Source of the DNA: Sipunculus nudus
Lineage: Eukaryota; Annelida; Sipuncula; Golfingiida; Sipunculidae
Direction of reading: 5' to 3'
DNA length: 64,000 nucleotides
NCBI GenBank assembly: GCA_026874595.1
Contig: JAPPUL010000019.1
Span: forward strand, 1 to 64,000
The notes under the pieces were generated by a model, which made no database searches, was not told where the DNA came from, and saw nothing but the letters and a program-made list of their open reading frames with translations. Below, piece by piece: positions 38,077 to 52,034 of this stretch; the stretch's first letter is position 1, and the number at the start of each line of letters is the position of its first letter. Both the position numbers and the translations under genes were made by a program.

Positions 38077-41000
38077 GTCGTATCTGAAACTAGGAACATT
38101 GGCTTATCCCTTCGCACATGTTGCTTTGTGCTGCCGTTACCATGGTTACCAAATTTTGGGGTAAAACTTGACAATCTGAAAATTCGGAGTTTTCCAGCTT
38201 CTCTCTCTGTTGATATTTGCGATAGAAAGGTCTGGTGTTTGGCGTTAGACAGCATCCCTCTAGTTCTTAGTCATTCAATCGCAAGTCTCGTCATATCTCG
38301 CACCGTTTCTCGTGAAACGAGAACACGTGACCATTCAAAGAAATGCCTATAATTATGTCATTTTTCACGCTACAGACACATGGTTTGCAGCGCTGGATAG
38401 CGGCTGACACTCGCAGTCACATTCAGGGGTCACATTGTTAGTCTCGTCAAATCTCGCGCCGTTTTTCGCCAAACCACGAAGACACGTGCCGTCGCCGCAA
38501 GTGGCGGCAGGGTCCCTACGGTGGGCGGCCGGCGTGTGCAGCGGTGCGTGACGGCCTCTCCGGGCCCCATCTATGATCATACATGTTGGAGGCACAGTCA
38601 CAACTTTATTGCTTGCCGGAAATCTTCGATTTTCGCAAGCTGGTTGGTCAGTCGCGGATGTCTGTTTGTCTGTTTGTTTGTTTGTTTGTTTGTCTGTCCA
38701 GTCTCTACAGGTCGCAATTTTCATCCCATCGCTTTCAAACTTTCACAGTTTGTGTAGAATCAAAAATGCAAGAAGCCTATTGTTTTTGGGCAATATAGGT
38801 CAAAGGTCAAGGTCAAGGTCATCAAAAGTTCCTAAAGTGCTCTTTTCTTCATATCTCCATTACTATTTGTCATAGCCACTTCAAACATGGCTCCTTTTAA
38901 TCGGCATTCCAAGGCCTTTCTTCTGATGTATATGTTGCTGAAATCTGCTGTTTCTATGGTTACACATTTTGGGGGAAATCTCATGATTTTCGAAAATAAA
39001 AGGCCTAATTTTTCTAACTTTGTCATTTTTAAAGCTAGAGATTCCTAGTTTTTTGCATCATATAGTACTAAATAAGCTTTTTATCATACAAGTAAAAGTC
39101 TCGTAAAATCTCGCACCATTTCTCGTCAAACGAGAATTTTCGAGATTTCATTAGATATGGCTTACAGGTCGCATTTTTTAAACTATGACTTTGAAAATGA
39201 CATATTTTGTGTTGTTTAGAAATATCTCGAAATCAATTTTTCATTTTTTGGAAATAGCCACCAGGGGGCGTGGTACATGAAACACTGTAACATATCATTT
39301 TTCTGCAATATCTCAAAAAATATTAAACGTGACACCATTTTTTGGGTCGTATCTGAAACTAGGAACATTGGCTTATCCCTTCGCACATGTTGCTTTGTGC
39401 TGCCGTTACCATGGTTACCAAATTTTGGGGTAAAACTTGACAATCTGAAAATTCGGAGTTTTCCAGCTTCTCTCTCTGTTGATATTTGCGATAGAAAGGT
39501 CTGGTGTTTGGCGTTAGACAGCATCCCTCTAGTTCTTAGTCATTCAATCGCAAGTCTCGTCATATCTCGCACCGTTTCTCGTGAAACGAGAACACGTGAC
39601 CATTCAAAGAAATGCCTATAATTATGTCATTTTTCACGCTACAGACACATGGTTTGCAGCGCTGGATAGCGGCTGACACTCGCAGTCACATTCAGGGGTC
39701 ACATTGTTAGTCTCGTCAAATCTCGCGCCGTTTTTCGCCAAACCACGAAGACACGTGCCGTCGCCGCAAGTGGCGGCAGGGTCCCTACGGTGGGCGGCCG
39801 GCGTGTGCAGCGGTGCGTGACGGCCTCTCCGGGCCCCATCTATGATCATACATGTTGGAGGCACAGTCACAACTTTATTGCTTGCCGGAAATCTTCGATT
39901 TTCGCAAGCTGGTTGGTCAGTCGCGGATGTCTGTTTGTCTGTTTGTTTGTTTGTTTGTTTGTCTGTCCAGTCTCTACAGGTCGCAATTTTCATCCCATCG
40001 CTTTCAAACTTTCACAGTTTGTGTAGAATCAAAAATGCAAGAAGCCTATTGTTTTTGGGCAATATAGGTCAAAGGTCAAGGTCAAGGTCATCAAAAGTTC
40101 CTAAAGTGCTCTTTTCTTCATATCTCCATTACTATTTGTCATAGCCACTTCAAACATGGCTCCTTTTAATCGGCATTCCAAGGCCTTTCTTCTGATGTAT
40201 ATGTTGCTGAAATCTGCTGTTTCTATGGTTACACATTTTGGGGGAAATCTCATGATTTTCGAAAATAAAAGGCCTAATTTTTCTAACTTTGTCATTTTTA
40301 AAGCTAGAGATTCCTAGTTTTTTGCATCATATAGTACTAAATAAGCTTTTTATCATACAAGTAAAAGTCTCGTAAAATCTCGCACCATTTCTCGTCAAAC
40401 GAGAATTTTCGAGATTTCATTAGATATGGCTTACAGGTCGCATTTTTTAAACTATGACTTTGAAAATGACATATTTTGTGTTGTTTAGAAATATCTCGAA
40501 ATCAATTTTTCATTTTTTGGAAATAGCCACCAGGGGGCGTGGTACATGAAACACTGTAACATATCATTTTTCTGCAATATCTCAAAAAATATTAAACGTG
40601 ACACCATTTTTTGGGTCGTATCTGAAACTAGGAACATTGGCTTATCCCTTCGCACATGTTGCTTTGTGCTGCCGTTACCATGGTTACCAAATTTTGGGGT
40701 AAAACTTGACAATCTGAAAATTCGGAGTTTTCCAGCTTCTCTCTCTGTTGATATTTGCGATAGAAAGGTCTGGTGTTTGGCGTTAGACAGCATCCCTCTA
40801 GTTCTTAGTCATTCAATCGCAAGTCTCGTCATATCTCGCACCGTTTCTCGTGAAACGAGAACACGTGACCATTCAAAGAAATGCCTATAATTATGTCATT
40901 TTTCACGCTACAGACACATGGTTTGCAGCGCTGGATAGCGGCTGACACTCGCAGTCACATTCAGGGGTCACATTGTTAGTCTCGTCAAATCTCGCGCCGT

Positions 41001-44000
41001 TTTTCGCCAAACCACGAAGACACGTGCCGTCGCCGCAAGTGGCGGCAGGGTCCCTACGGTGGGCGGCCGGCGTGTGCAGCGGTGCGTGACGGCCTCTCCG
41101 GGCCCCATCTATGATCATACATGTTGGAGGCACAGTCACAACTTTATTGCTTGCCGGAAATCTTCGATTTTCGCAAGCTGGTTGGTCAGTCGCGGATGTC
41201 TGTTTGTCTGTTTGTTTGTTTGTTTGTTTGTCTGTCCAGTCTCTACAGGTCGCAATTTTCATCCCATCGCTTTCAAACTTTCACAGTTTGTGTAGAATCA
41301 AAAATGCAAGAAGCCTATTGTTTTTGGGCAATATAGGTCAAAGGTCAAGGTCAAGGTCATCAAAAGTTCCTAAAGTGCTCTTTTCTTCATATCTCCATTA
41401 CTATTTGTCATAGCCACTTCAAACATGGCTCCTTTTAATCGGCATTCCAAGGCCTTTCTTCTGATGTATATGTTGCTGAAATCTGCTGTTTCTATGGTTA
41501 CACATTTTGGGGGAAATCTCATGATTTTCGAAAATAAAAGGCCTAATTTTTCTAACTTTGTCATTTTTAAAGCTAGAGATTCCTAGTTTTTTGCATCATA
41601 TAGTACTAAATAAGCTTTTTATCATACAAGTAAAAGTCTCGTAAAATCTCGCACCATTTCTCGTCAAACGAGAATTTTCGAGATTTCATTAGATATGGCT
41701 TACAGGTCGCATTTTTTAAACTATGACTTTGAAAATGACATATTTTGTGTTGTTTAGAAATATCTCGAAATCAATTTTTCATTTTTTGGAAATAGCCACC
41801 AGGGGGCGTGGTACATGAAACACTGTAACATATCATTTTTCTGCAATATCTCAAAAAATATTAAACGTGACACCATTTTTTGGGTCGTATCTGAAACTAG
41901 GAACATTGGCTTATCCCTTCGCACATGTTGCTTTGTGCTGCCGTTACCATGGTTACCAAATTTTGGGGTAAAACTTGACAATCTGAAAATTCGGAGTTTT
42001 CCAGCTTCTCTCTCTGTTGATATTTGCGATAGAAAGGTCTGGTGTTTGGCGTTAGACAGCATCCCTCTAGTTCTTAGTCATTCAATCGCAAGTCTCGTCA
42101 TATCTCGCACCGTTTCTCGTGAAACGAGAACACGTGACCATTCAAAGAAATGCCTATAATTATGTCATTTTTCACGCTACAGACACATGGTTTGCAGCGC
42201 TGGATAGCGGCTGACACTCGCAGTCACATTCAGGGGTCACATTGTTAGTCTCGTCAAATCTCGCGCCGTTTTTCGCCAAACCACGAAGACACGTGCCGTC
42301 GCCGCAAGTGGCGGCAGGGTCCCTACGGTGGGCGGCCGGCGTGTGCAGCGGTGCGTGACGGCCTCTCCGGGCCCCATCTATGATCATACATGTTGGAGGC
42401 ACAGTCACAACTTTATTGCTTGCCGGAAATCTTCGATTTTCGCAAGCTGGTTGGTCAGTCGCGGATGTCTGTTTGTCTGTTTGTTTGTTTGTTTGTTTGT
42501 CTGTCCAGTCTCTACAGGTCGCAATTTTCATCCCATCGCTTTCAAACTTTCACAGTTTGTGTAGAATCAAAAATGCAAGAAGCCTATTGTTTTTGGGCAA
42601 TATAGGTCAAAGGTCAAGGTCAAGGTCATCAAAAGTTCCTAAAGTGCTCTTTTCTTCATATCTCCATTACTATTTGTCATAGCCACTTCAAACATGGCTC
42701 CTTTTAATCGGCATTCCAAGGCCTTTCTTCTGATGTATATGTTGCTGAAATCTGCTGTTTCTATGGTTACACATTTTGGGGGAAATCTCATGATTTTCGA
42801 AAATAAAAGGCCTAATTTTTCTAACTTTGTCATTTTTAAAGCTAGAGATTCCTAGTTTTTTGCATCATATAGTACTAAATAAGCTTTTTATCATACAAGT
42901 AAAAGTCTCGTAAAATCTCGCACCATTTCTCGTCAAACGAGAATTTTCGAGATTTCATTAGATATGGCTTACAGGTCGCATTTTTTAAACTATGACTTTG
43001 AAAATGACATATTTTGTGTTGTTTAGAAATATCTCGAAATCAATTTTTCATTTTTTGGAAATAGCCACCAGGGGGCGTGGTACATGAAACACTGTAACAT
43101 ATCATTTTTCTGCAATATCTCAAAAAATATTAAACGTGACACCATTTTTTGGGTCGTATCTGAAACTAGGAACATTGGCTTATCCCTTCGCACATGTTGC
43201 TTTGTGCTGCCGTTACCATGGTTACCAAATTTTGGGGTAAAACTTGACAATCTGAAAATTCGGAGTTTTCCAGCTTCTCTCTCTGTTGATATTTGCGATA
43301 GAAAGGTCTGGTGTTTGGCGTTAGACAGCATCCCTCTAGTTCTTAGTCATTCAATCGCAAGTCTCGTCATATCTCGCACCGTTTCTCGTGAAACGAGAAC
43401 ACGTGACCATTCAAAGAAATGCCTATAATTATGTCATTTTTCACGCTACAGACACATGGTTTGCAGCGCTGGATAGCGGCTGACACTCGCAGTCACATTC
43501 AGGGGTCACATTGTTAGTCTCGTCAAATCTCGCGCCGTTTTTCGCCAAACCACGAAGACACGTGCCGTCGCCGCAAGTGGCGGCAGGGTCCCTACGGTGG
43601 GCGGCCGGCGTGTGCAGCGGTGCGTGACGGCCTCTCCGGGCCCCATCTATGATCATACATGTTGGAGGCACAGTCACAACTTTATTGCTTGCCGGAAATC
43701 TTCGATTTTCGCAAGCTGGTTGGTCAGTCGCGGATGTCTGTTTGTCTGTTTGTTTGTTTGTTTGTTTGTCTGTCCAGTCTCTACAGGTCGCAATTTTCAT
43801 CCCATCGCTTTCAAACTTTCACAGTTTGTGTAGAATCAAAAATGCAAGAAGCCTATTGTTTTTGGGCAATATAGGTCAAAGGTCAAGGTCAAGGTCATCA
43901 AAAGTTCCTAAAGTGCTCTTTTCTTCATATCTCCATTACTATTTGTCATAGCCACTTCAAACATGGCTCCTTTTAATCGGCATTCCAAGGCCTTTCTTCT

Positions 44001-45690
44001 GATGTATATGTTGCTGAAATCTGCTGTTTCTATGGTTACACATTTTGGGGGAAATCTCATGATTTTCGAAAATAAAAGGCCTAATTTTTCTAACTTTGTC
44101 ATTTTTAAAGCTAGAGATTCCTAGTTTTTTGCATCATATAGTACTAAATAAGCTTTTTATCATACAAGTAAAAGTCTCGTAAAATCTCGCACCATTTCTC
44201 GTCAAACGAGAATTTTCGAGATTTCATTAGATATGGCTTACAGGTCGCATTTTTTAAACTATGACTTTGAAAATGACATATTTTGTGTTGTTTAGAAATA
44301 TCTCGAAATCAATTTTTCATTTTTTGGAAATAGCCACCAGGGGGCGTGGTACATGAAACACTGTAACATATCATTTTTCTGCAATATCTCAAAAAATATT
44401 AAACGTGACACCATTTTTTGGGTCGTATCTGAAACTAGGAACATTGGCTTATCCCTTCGCACATGTTGCTTTGTGCTGCCGTTACCATGGTTACCAAATT
44501 TTGGGGTAAAACTTGACAATCTGAAAATTCGGAGTTTTCCAGCTTCTCTCTCTGTTGATATTTGCGATAGAAAGGTCTGGTGTTTGGCGTTAGACAGCAT
44601 CCCTCTAGTTCTTAGTCATTCAATCGCAAGTCTCGTCATATCTCGCACCGTTTCTCGTGAAACGAGAACACGTGACCATTCAAAGAAATGCCTATAATTA
44701 TGTCATTTTTCACGCTACAGACACATGGTTTGCAGCGCTGGATAGCGGCTGACACTCGCAGTCACATTCAGGGGTCACATTGTTAGTCTCGTCAAATCTC
44801 GCGCCGTTTTTCGCCAAACCACGAAGACACGTGCCGTCGCCGCAAGTGGCGGCAGGGTCCCTACGGTGGGCGGCCGGCGTGTGCAGCGGTGCGTGACGGC
44901 CTCTCCGGGCCCCATCTATGATCATACATGTTGGAGGCACAGTCACAACTTTATTGCTTGCCGGAAATCTTCGATTTTCGCAAGCTGGTTGGTCAGTCGC
45001 GGATGTCTGTTTGTCTGTTTGTTTGTTTGTTTGTTTGTCTGTCCAGTCTCTACAGGTCGCAATTTTCATCCCATCGCTTTCAAACTTTCACAGTTTGTGT
45101 AGAATCAAAAATGCAAGAAGCCTATTGTTTTTGGGCAATATAGGTCAAAGGTCAAGGTCAAGGTCATCAAAAGTTCCTAAAGTGCTCTTTTCTTCATATC
45201 TCCATTACTATTTGTCATAGCCACTTCAAACATGGCTCCTTTTAATCGGCATTCCAAGGCCTTTCTTCTGATGTATATGTTGCTGAAATCTGCTGTTTCT
45301 ATGGTTACACATTTTGGGGGAAATCTCATGATTTTCGAAAATAAAAGGCCTAATTTTTCTAACTTTGTCATTTTTAAAGCTAGAGATTCCTAGTTTTTTG
45401 CATCATATAGTACTAAATAAGCTTTTTATCATACAAGTAAAAGTCTCGTAAAATCTCGCACCATTTCTCGTCAAACGAGAATTTTCGAGATTTCATTAGA
45501 TATGGCTTACAGGTCGCATTTTTTAAACTATGACTTTGAAAATGACATATTTTGTGTTGTTTAGAAATATCTCGAAATCAATTTTTCATTTTTTGGAAAT
45601 AGCCACCAGGGGGCGTGGTACATGAAACACTGTAACATATCATTTTTCTGCAATATCTCAAAAAATATTAAACGTGACACCATTTTTTGG

Positions 45691-46961
45691 GTCGTATCTG
45701 AAACTAGGAACATTGGCTTATCCCTTCGCACATGTTGCTTTGTGCTGCCGTTACCATGGTTACCAAATTTTGGGGTAAAACTTGACAATCTGAAAATTCG
45801 GAGTTTTCCAGCTTCTCTCTCTGTTGATATTTGCGATAGAAAGGTCTGGTGTTTGGCGTTAGACAGCATCCCTCTAGTTCTTAGTCATTCAATCGCAAGT
45901 CTCGTCATATCTCGCACCGTTTCTCGTGAAACGAGAACACGTGACCATTCAAAGAAATGCCTATAATTATGTCATTTTTCACGCTACAGACACATGGTTT
46001 GCAGCGCTGGATAGCGGCTGACACTCGCAGTCACATTCAGGGGTCACATTGTTAGTCTCGTCAAATCTCGCGCCGTTTTTCGCCAAACCACGAAGACACG
46101 TGCCGTCGCCGCAAGTGGCGGCAGGGTCCCTACGGTGGGCGGCCGGCGTGTGCAGCGGTGCGTGACGGCCTCTCCGGGCCCCATCTATGATCATACATGT
46201 TGGAGGCACAGTCACAACTTTATTGCTTGCCGGAAATCTTCGATTTTCGCAAGCTGGTTGGTCAGTCGCGGATGTCTGTTTGTCTGTTTGTTTGTTTGTT
46301 TGTTTGTCTGTCCAGTCTCTACAGGTCGCAATTTTCATCCCATCGCTTTCAAACTTTCACAGTTTGTGTAGAATCAAAAATGCAAGAAGCCTATTGTTTT
46401 TGGGCAATATAGGTCAAAGGTCAAGGTCAAGGTCATCAAAAGTTCCTAAAGTGCTCTTTTCTTCATATCTCCATTACTATTTGTCATAGCCACTTCAAAC
46501 ATGGCTCCTTTTAATCGGCATTCCAAGGCCTTTCTTCTGATGTATATGTTGCTGAAATCTGCTGTTTCTATGGTTACACATTTTGGGGGAAATCTCATGA
46601 TTTTCGAAAATAAAAGGCCTAATTTTTCTAACTTTGTCATTTTTAAAGCTAGAGATTCCTAGTTTTTTGCATCATATAGTACTAAATAAGCTTTTTATCA
46701 TACAAGTAAAAGTCTCGTAAAATCTCGCACCATTTCTCGTCAAACGAGAATTTTCGAGATTTCATTAGATATGGCTTACAGGTCGCATTTTTTAAACTAT
46801 GACTTTGAAAATGACATATTTTGTGTTGTTTAGAAATATCTCGAAATCAATTTTTCATTTTTTGGAAATAGCCACCAGGGGGCGTGGTACATGAAACACT
46901 GTAACATATCATTTTTCTGCAATATCTCAAAAAATATTAAACGTGACACACCATTTTTTGG
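45691..46961 (+). repeat. Variant monomer 37 (AC insertion)
   Basis: Length is 1,271 because of an extra AC unit in GTGACACACCATT (46944-46954). It is otherwise like its neighbours. Confidence 0.85.
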
Positions 46962-49900
46962 GTCGTATCTGAAACTAGGAACATTGGCTTATCCCTTCGC
47001 ACATGTTGCTTTGTGCTGCCGTTACCATGGTTACCAAATTTTGGGGTAAAACTTGACAATCTGAAAATTCGGAGTTTTCCAGCTTCTCTCTCTGTTGATA
47101 TTTGCGATAGAAAGGTCTGGTGTTTGGCGTTAGACAGCATCCCTCTAGTTCTTAGTCATTCAATCGCAAGTCTCGTCATATCTCGCACCGTTTCTCGTGA
47201 AACGAGAACACGTGACCATTCAAAGAAATGCCTATAATTATGTCATTTTTCACGCTACAGACACATGGTTTGCAGCGCTGGATAGCGGCTGACACTCGCA
47301 GTCACATTCAGGGGTCACATTGTTAGTCTCGTCAAATCTCGCGCCGTTTTTCGCCAAACCACGAAGACACGTGCCGTCGCCGCAAGTGGCGGCAGGGTCC
47401 CTACGGTGGGCGGCCGGCGTGTGCAGCGGTGCGTGACGGCCTCTCCGGGCCCCATCTATGATCATACATGTTGGAGGCACAGTCACAACTTTATTGCTTG
47501 CCGGAAATCTTCGATTTTCGCAAGCTGGTTGGTCAGTCGCGGATGTCTGTTTGTCTGTTTGTTTGTTTGTTTGTTTGTCTGTCCAGTCTCTACAGGTCGC
47601 AATTTTCATCCCATCGCTTTCAAACTTTCACAGTTTGTGTAGAATCAAAAATGCAAGAAGCCTATTGTTTTTGGGCAATATAGGTCAAAGGTCAAGGTCA
47701 AGGTCATCAAAAGTTCCTAAAGTGCTCTTTTCTTCATATCTCCATTACTATTTGTCATAGCCACTTCAAACATGGCTCCTTTTAATCGGCATTCCAAGGC
47801 CTTTCTTCTGATGTATATGTTGCTGAAATCTGCTGTTTCTATGGTTACACATTTTGGGGGAAATCTCATGATTTTCGAAAATAAAAGGCCTAATTTTTCT
47901 AACTTTGTCATTTTTAAAGCTAGAGATTCCTAGTTTTTTGCATCATATAGTACTAAATAAGCTTTTTATCATACAAGTAAAAGTCTCGTAAAATCTCGCA
48001 CCATTTCTCGTCAAACGAGAATTTTCGAGATTTCATTAGATATGGCTTACAGGTCGCATTTTTTAAACTATGACTTTGAAAATGACATATTTTGTGTTGT
48101 TTAGAAATATCTCGAAATCAATTTTTCATTTTTTGGAAATAGCCACCAGGGGGCGTGGTACATGAAACACTGTAACATATCATTTTTCTGCAATATCTCA
48201 AAAAATATTAAACGTGACACCATTTTTTGGGTCGTATCTGAAACTAGGAACATTGGCTTATCCCTTCGCACATGTTGCTTTGTGCTGCCGTTACCATGGT
48301 TACCAAATTTTGGGGTAAAACTTGACAATCTGAAAATTCGGAGTTTTCCAGCTTCTCTCTCTGTTGATATTTGCGATAGAAAGGTCTGGTGTTTGGCGTT
48401 AGACAGCATCCCTCTAGTTCTTAGTCATTCAATCGCAAGTCTCGTCATATCTCGCACCGTTTCTCGTGAAACGAGAACACGTGACCATTCAAAGAAATGC
48501 CTATAATTATGTCATTTTTCACGCTACAGACACATGGTTTGCAGCGCTGGATAGCGGCTGACACTCGCAGTCACATTCAGGGGTCACATTGTTAGTCTCG
48601 TCAAATCTCGCGCCGTTTTTCGCCAAACCACGAAGACACGTGCCGTCGCCGCAAGTGGCGGCAGGGTCCCTACGGTGGGCGGCCGGCGTGTGCAGCGGTG
48701 CGTGACGGCCTCTCCGGGCCCCATCTATGATCATACATGTTGGAGGCACAGTCACAACTTTATTGCTTGCCGGAAATCTTCGATTTTCGCAAGCTGGTTG
48801 GTCAGTCGCGGATGTCTGTTTGTCTGTTTGTTTGTTTGTTTGTTTGTCTGTCCAGTCTCTACAGGTCGCAATTTTCATCCCATCGCTTTCAAACTTTCAC
48901 AGTTTGTGTAGAATCAAAAATGCAAGAAGCCTATTGTTTTTGGGCAATATAGGTCAAAGGTCAAGGTCAAGGTCATCAAAAGTTCCTAAAGTGCTCTTTT
49001 CTTCATATCTCCATTACTATTTGTCATAGCCACTTCAAACATGGCTCCTTTTAATCGGCATTCCAAGGCCTTTCTTCTGATGTATATGTTGCTGAAATCT
49101 GCTGTTTCTATGGTTACACATTTTGGGGGAAATCTCATGATTTTCGAAAATAAAAGGCCTAATTTTTCTAACTTTGTCATTTTTAAAGCTAGAGATTCCT
49201 AGTTTTTTGCATCATATAGTACTAAATAAGCTTTTTATCATACAAGTAAAAGTCTCGTAAAATCTCGCACCATTTCTCGTCAAACGAGAATTTTCGAGAT
49301 TTCATTAGATATGGCTTACAGGTCGCATTTTTTAAACTATGACTTTGAAAATGACATATTTTGTGTTGTTTAGAAATATCTCGAAATCAATTTTTCATTT
49401 TTTGGAAATAGCCACCAGGGGGCGTGGTACATGAAACACTGTAACATATCATTTTTCTGCAATATCTCAAAAAATATTAAACGTGACACCATTTTTTGGG
49501 TCGTATCTGAAACTAGGAACATTGGCTTATCCCTTCGCACATGTTGCTTTGTGCTGCCGTTACCATGGTTACCAAATTTTGGGGTAAAACTTGACAATCT
49601 GAAAATTCGGAGTTTTCCAGCTTCTCTCTCTGTTGATATTTGCGATAGAAAGGTCTGGTGTTTGGCGTTAGACAGCATCCCTCTAGTTCTTAGTCATTCA
49701 ATCGCAAGTCTCGTCATATCTCGCACCGTTTCTCGTGAAACGAGAACACGTGACCATTCAAAGAAATGCCTATAATTATGTCATTTTTCACGCTACAGAC
49801 ACATGGTTTGCAGCGCTGGATAGCGGCTGACACTCGCAGTCACATTCAGGGGTCACATTGTTAGTCTCGTCAAATCTCGCGCCGTTTTTCGCCAAACCAC

Positions 49901-50768
49901 GAAGACACGTGCCGTCGCCGCAAGTGGCGGCAGGGTCCCTACGGTGGGCGGCCGGCGTGTGCAGCGGTGCGTGACGGCCTCTCCGGGCCCCATCTATGAT
50001 CATACATGTTGGAGGCACAGTCACAACTTTATTGCTTGCCGGAAATCTTCGATTTTCGCAAGCTGGTTGGTCAGTCGCGGATGTCTGTTTGTCTGTTTGT
50101 TTGTTTGTTTGTTTGTCTGTCCAGTCTCTACAGGTCGCAATTTTCATCCCATCGCTTTCAAACTTTCACAGTTTGTGTAGAATCAAAAATGCAAGAAGCC
50201 TATTGTTTTTGGGCAATATAGGTCAAAGGTCAAGGTCAAGGTCATCAAAAGTTCCTAAAGTGCTCTTTTCTTCATATCTCCATTACTATTTGTCATAGCC
50301 ACTTCAAACATGGCTCCTTTTAATCGGCATTCCAAGGCCTTTCTTCTGATGTATATGTTGCTGAAATCTGCTGTTTCTATGGTTACACATTTTGGGGGAA
50401 ATCTCATGATTTTCGAAAATAAAAGGCCTAATTTTTCTAACTTTGTCATTTTTAAAGCTAGAGATTCCTAGTTTTTTGCATCATATAGTACTAAATAAGC
50501 TTTTTATCATACAAGTAAAAGTCTCGTAAAATCTCGCACCATTTCTCGTCAAACGAGAATTTTCGAGATTTCATTAGATATGGCTTACAGGTCGCATTTT
50601 TTAAACTATGACTTTGAAAATGACATATTTTGTGTTGTTTAGAAATATCTCGAAATCAATTTTTCATTTTTTGGAAATAGCCACCAGGGGGCGTGGTACA
50701 TGAAACACTGTAACATATCATTTTTCTGCAATATCTCAAAAAATATTAAACGTGACACCATTTTTTGG

Positions 50769-52034
50769 GTCGTATCTGAAACTAGGAACATTGGCTTATC
50801 CCTTCGCACATGTTGCTTTGTGCTGCCGTTACCATGGTTACCAAATTTTGGGGTAAAACTTGACAATCTGAAAATTCGGAGTTTTCCAGCTTCTCTCTCT
50901 GTTGATATTTGCGATAGAAAGGTCTGGTGTTTGGCGTTAGACAGCATCCCTCTAGTTCTTAGTCATTCAATCGCAAGTCTCGTCATATCTCGCACCGTTT
51001 CTCGTGAAACGAGAACACGTGACCATTCAAAGAAATGCCTATAATTATGTCATTTTTCACGCTACAGACACATGGTTTGCAGCGCTGGATAGCGGCTGAC
51101 ACTCGCAGTCACATTCAGGGGTCACATTGTTAGTCTCGTCAAATCTCGCGCCGTTTTTCGCCAAACCACGAAGACACGTGCCGTCGCCGCAAGTGGCGGC
51201 AGGGTCCCTACGGTGGGCGGCCGGCGTGTGCAGCGGTGCGTGACGGCCTCTCCGGGCCCCATCTATGATCATACATGTTGGAGGCACAGTCACAACTTTA
51301 TTGCTTGCCGGAAATCTTCGATTTTCGCAAGCTGGTTGGTCAGTCGCGGATGTCTGTTTGTCTGTTTGTTTGTTTGTTTGTTTGTCTGTCCAGTCTCTAC
51401 AGGTCGCAATTTTCATCCCATCGCTTTCAAACTTTCACAGTTTGTGTAGAATCAAAAATGCAAGAAGCCTATTGTTTTTGGGCAATATAGGTCAAAGGTC
51501 AAGGTCAAGGTCATCAAAAGTTCCTAAAGTGCTCTTTTCTTCATATCTCCATTACTATTTGTCATAGCCACTTCAAACATGGCTCCTTTTAATCGGCATT
51601 CCAAGGCCTTTCTTCTGATGTATATGTTGCTGAAATCTGCTGTTTCTATACATTTTGGGGGAAAAACTCATGATTTTCGAAAATAAAAGGCCTACTTTTT
51701 CTAACTTTGTCATTTTCAAAGCTCGAGAGTTCTAGTTTTTTGCATCATATAGTACTAAATAAGCTTTTTATCATACAAGTAAAAGTCTCGTAAAATCTTG
51801 CACCATTTCTCGTCAAACGAGAATTTTCGAGATTTCATTAAATATGGCTTACAGGTCGCATTTTTTAAACTATGACTTTGAAAATGACATATTTTGTGTT
51901 ATTTAGAAATATCTCGAAACCAATTTTTCATTTTTTGGAAATAGCCACCAGGGGGCGTGGTACATGAAACACTGTAACATATCATTTTTCTGCAATATCT
52001 CAAAAAAATATTAAACGTGACACCATTTTTTTTG
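50769..52034 (+). repeat. Hybrid monomer 41: left part type A, right part type B
   Basis: Type-A bases persist up to GATGTATATG (G at 51620). From 51665 on every diagnostic base is type B, starting with GAAAAACTCATG. Between them six bases (GGTTAC or equivalent) are missing at about 51650, so CTATGGTTACACATT reads CTATACATT. This also deletes the module I X-box-like half-site. Length is 1,266. It could be a true recombination junction between two array blocks or an assembly join. Confidence 0.85.

Larger units (their letters stand above)
1..51640 (+). repeat. Satellite array A: 40 full monomers of ~1,269 bp plus most of a 41st
   Basis: Head-to-tail tandem array. Taking the phase at the string GTCGTATCTGAAAC, monomers start at 1, 1271, 2541, 3811, 5081 and 6351; then every 1,269 bp from 7620 to 35538; then 36806; every 1,269 bp from 38077 to 45691; then 46962, 48231, 49500 and 50769. 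Lengths are 1,268 to 1,271, and nearly all are exactly 1,269. Copies look identical by eye except for a few listed variants, and each monomer gives the same set of short translations. There are no spacers, no inserted elements and no inverted copies. Such identity over 51 kb is what recent amplification or ongoing unequal exchange and gene conversion produces; consensus-like assembly of a collapsed repeat could mimic it. The left edge lies inside the array. No gene is seen anywhere in this stretch. Confidence 0.98.
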
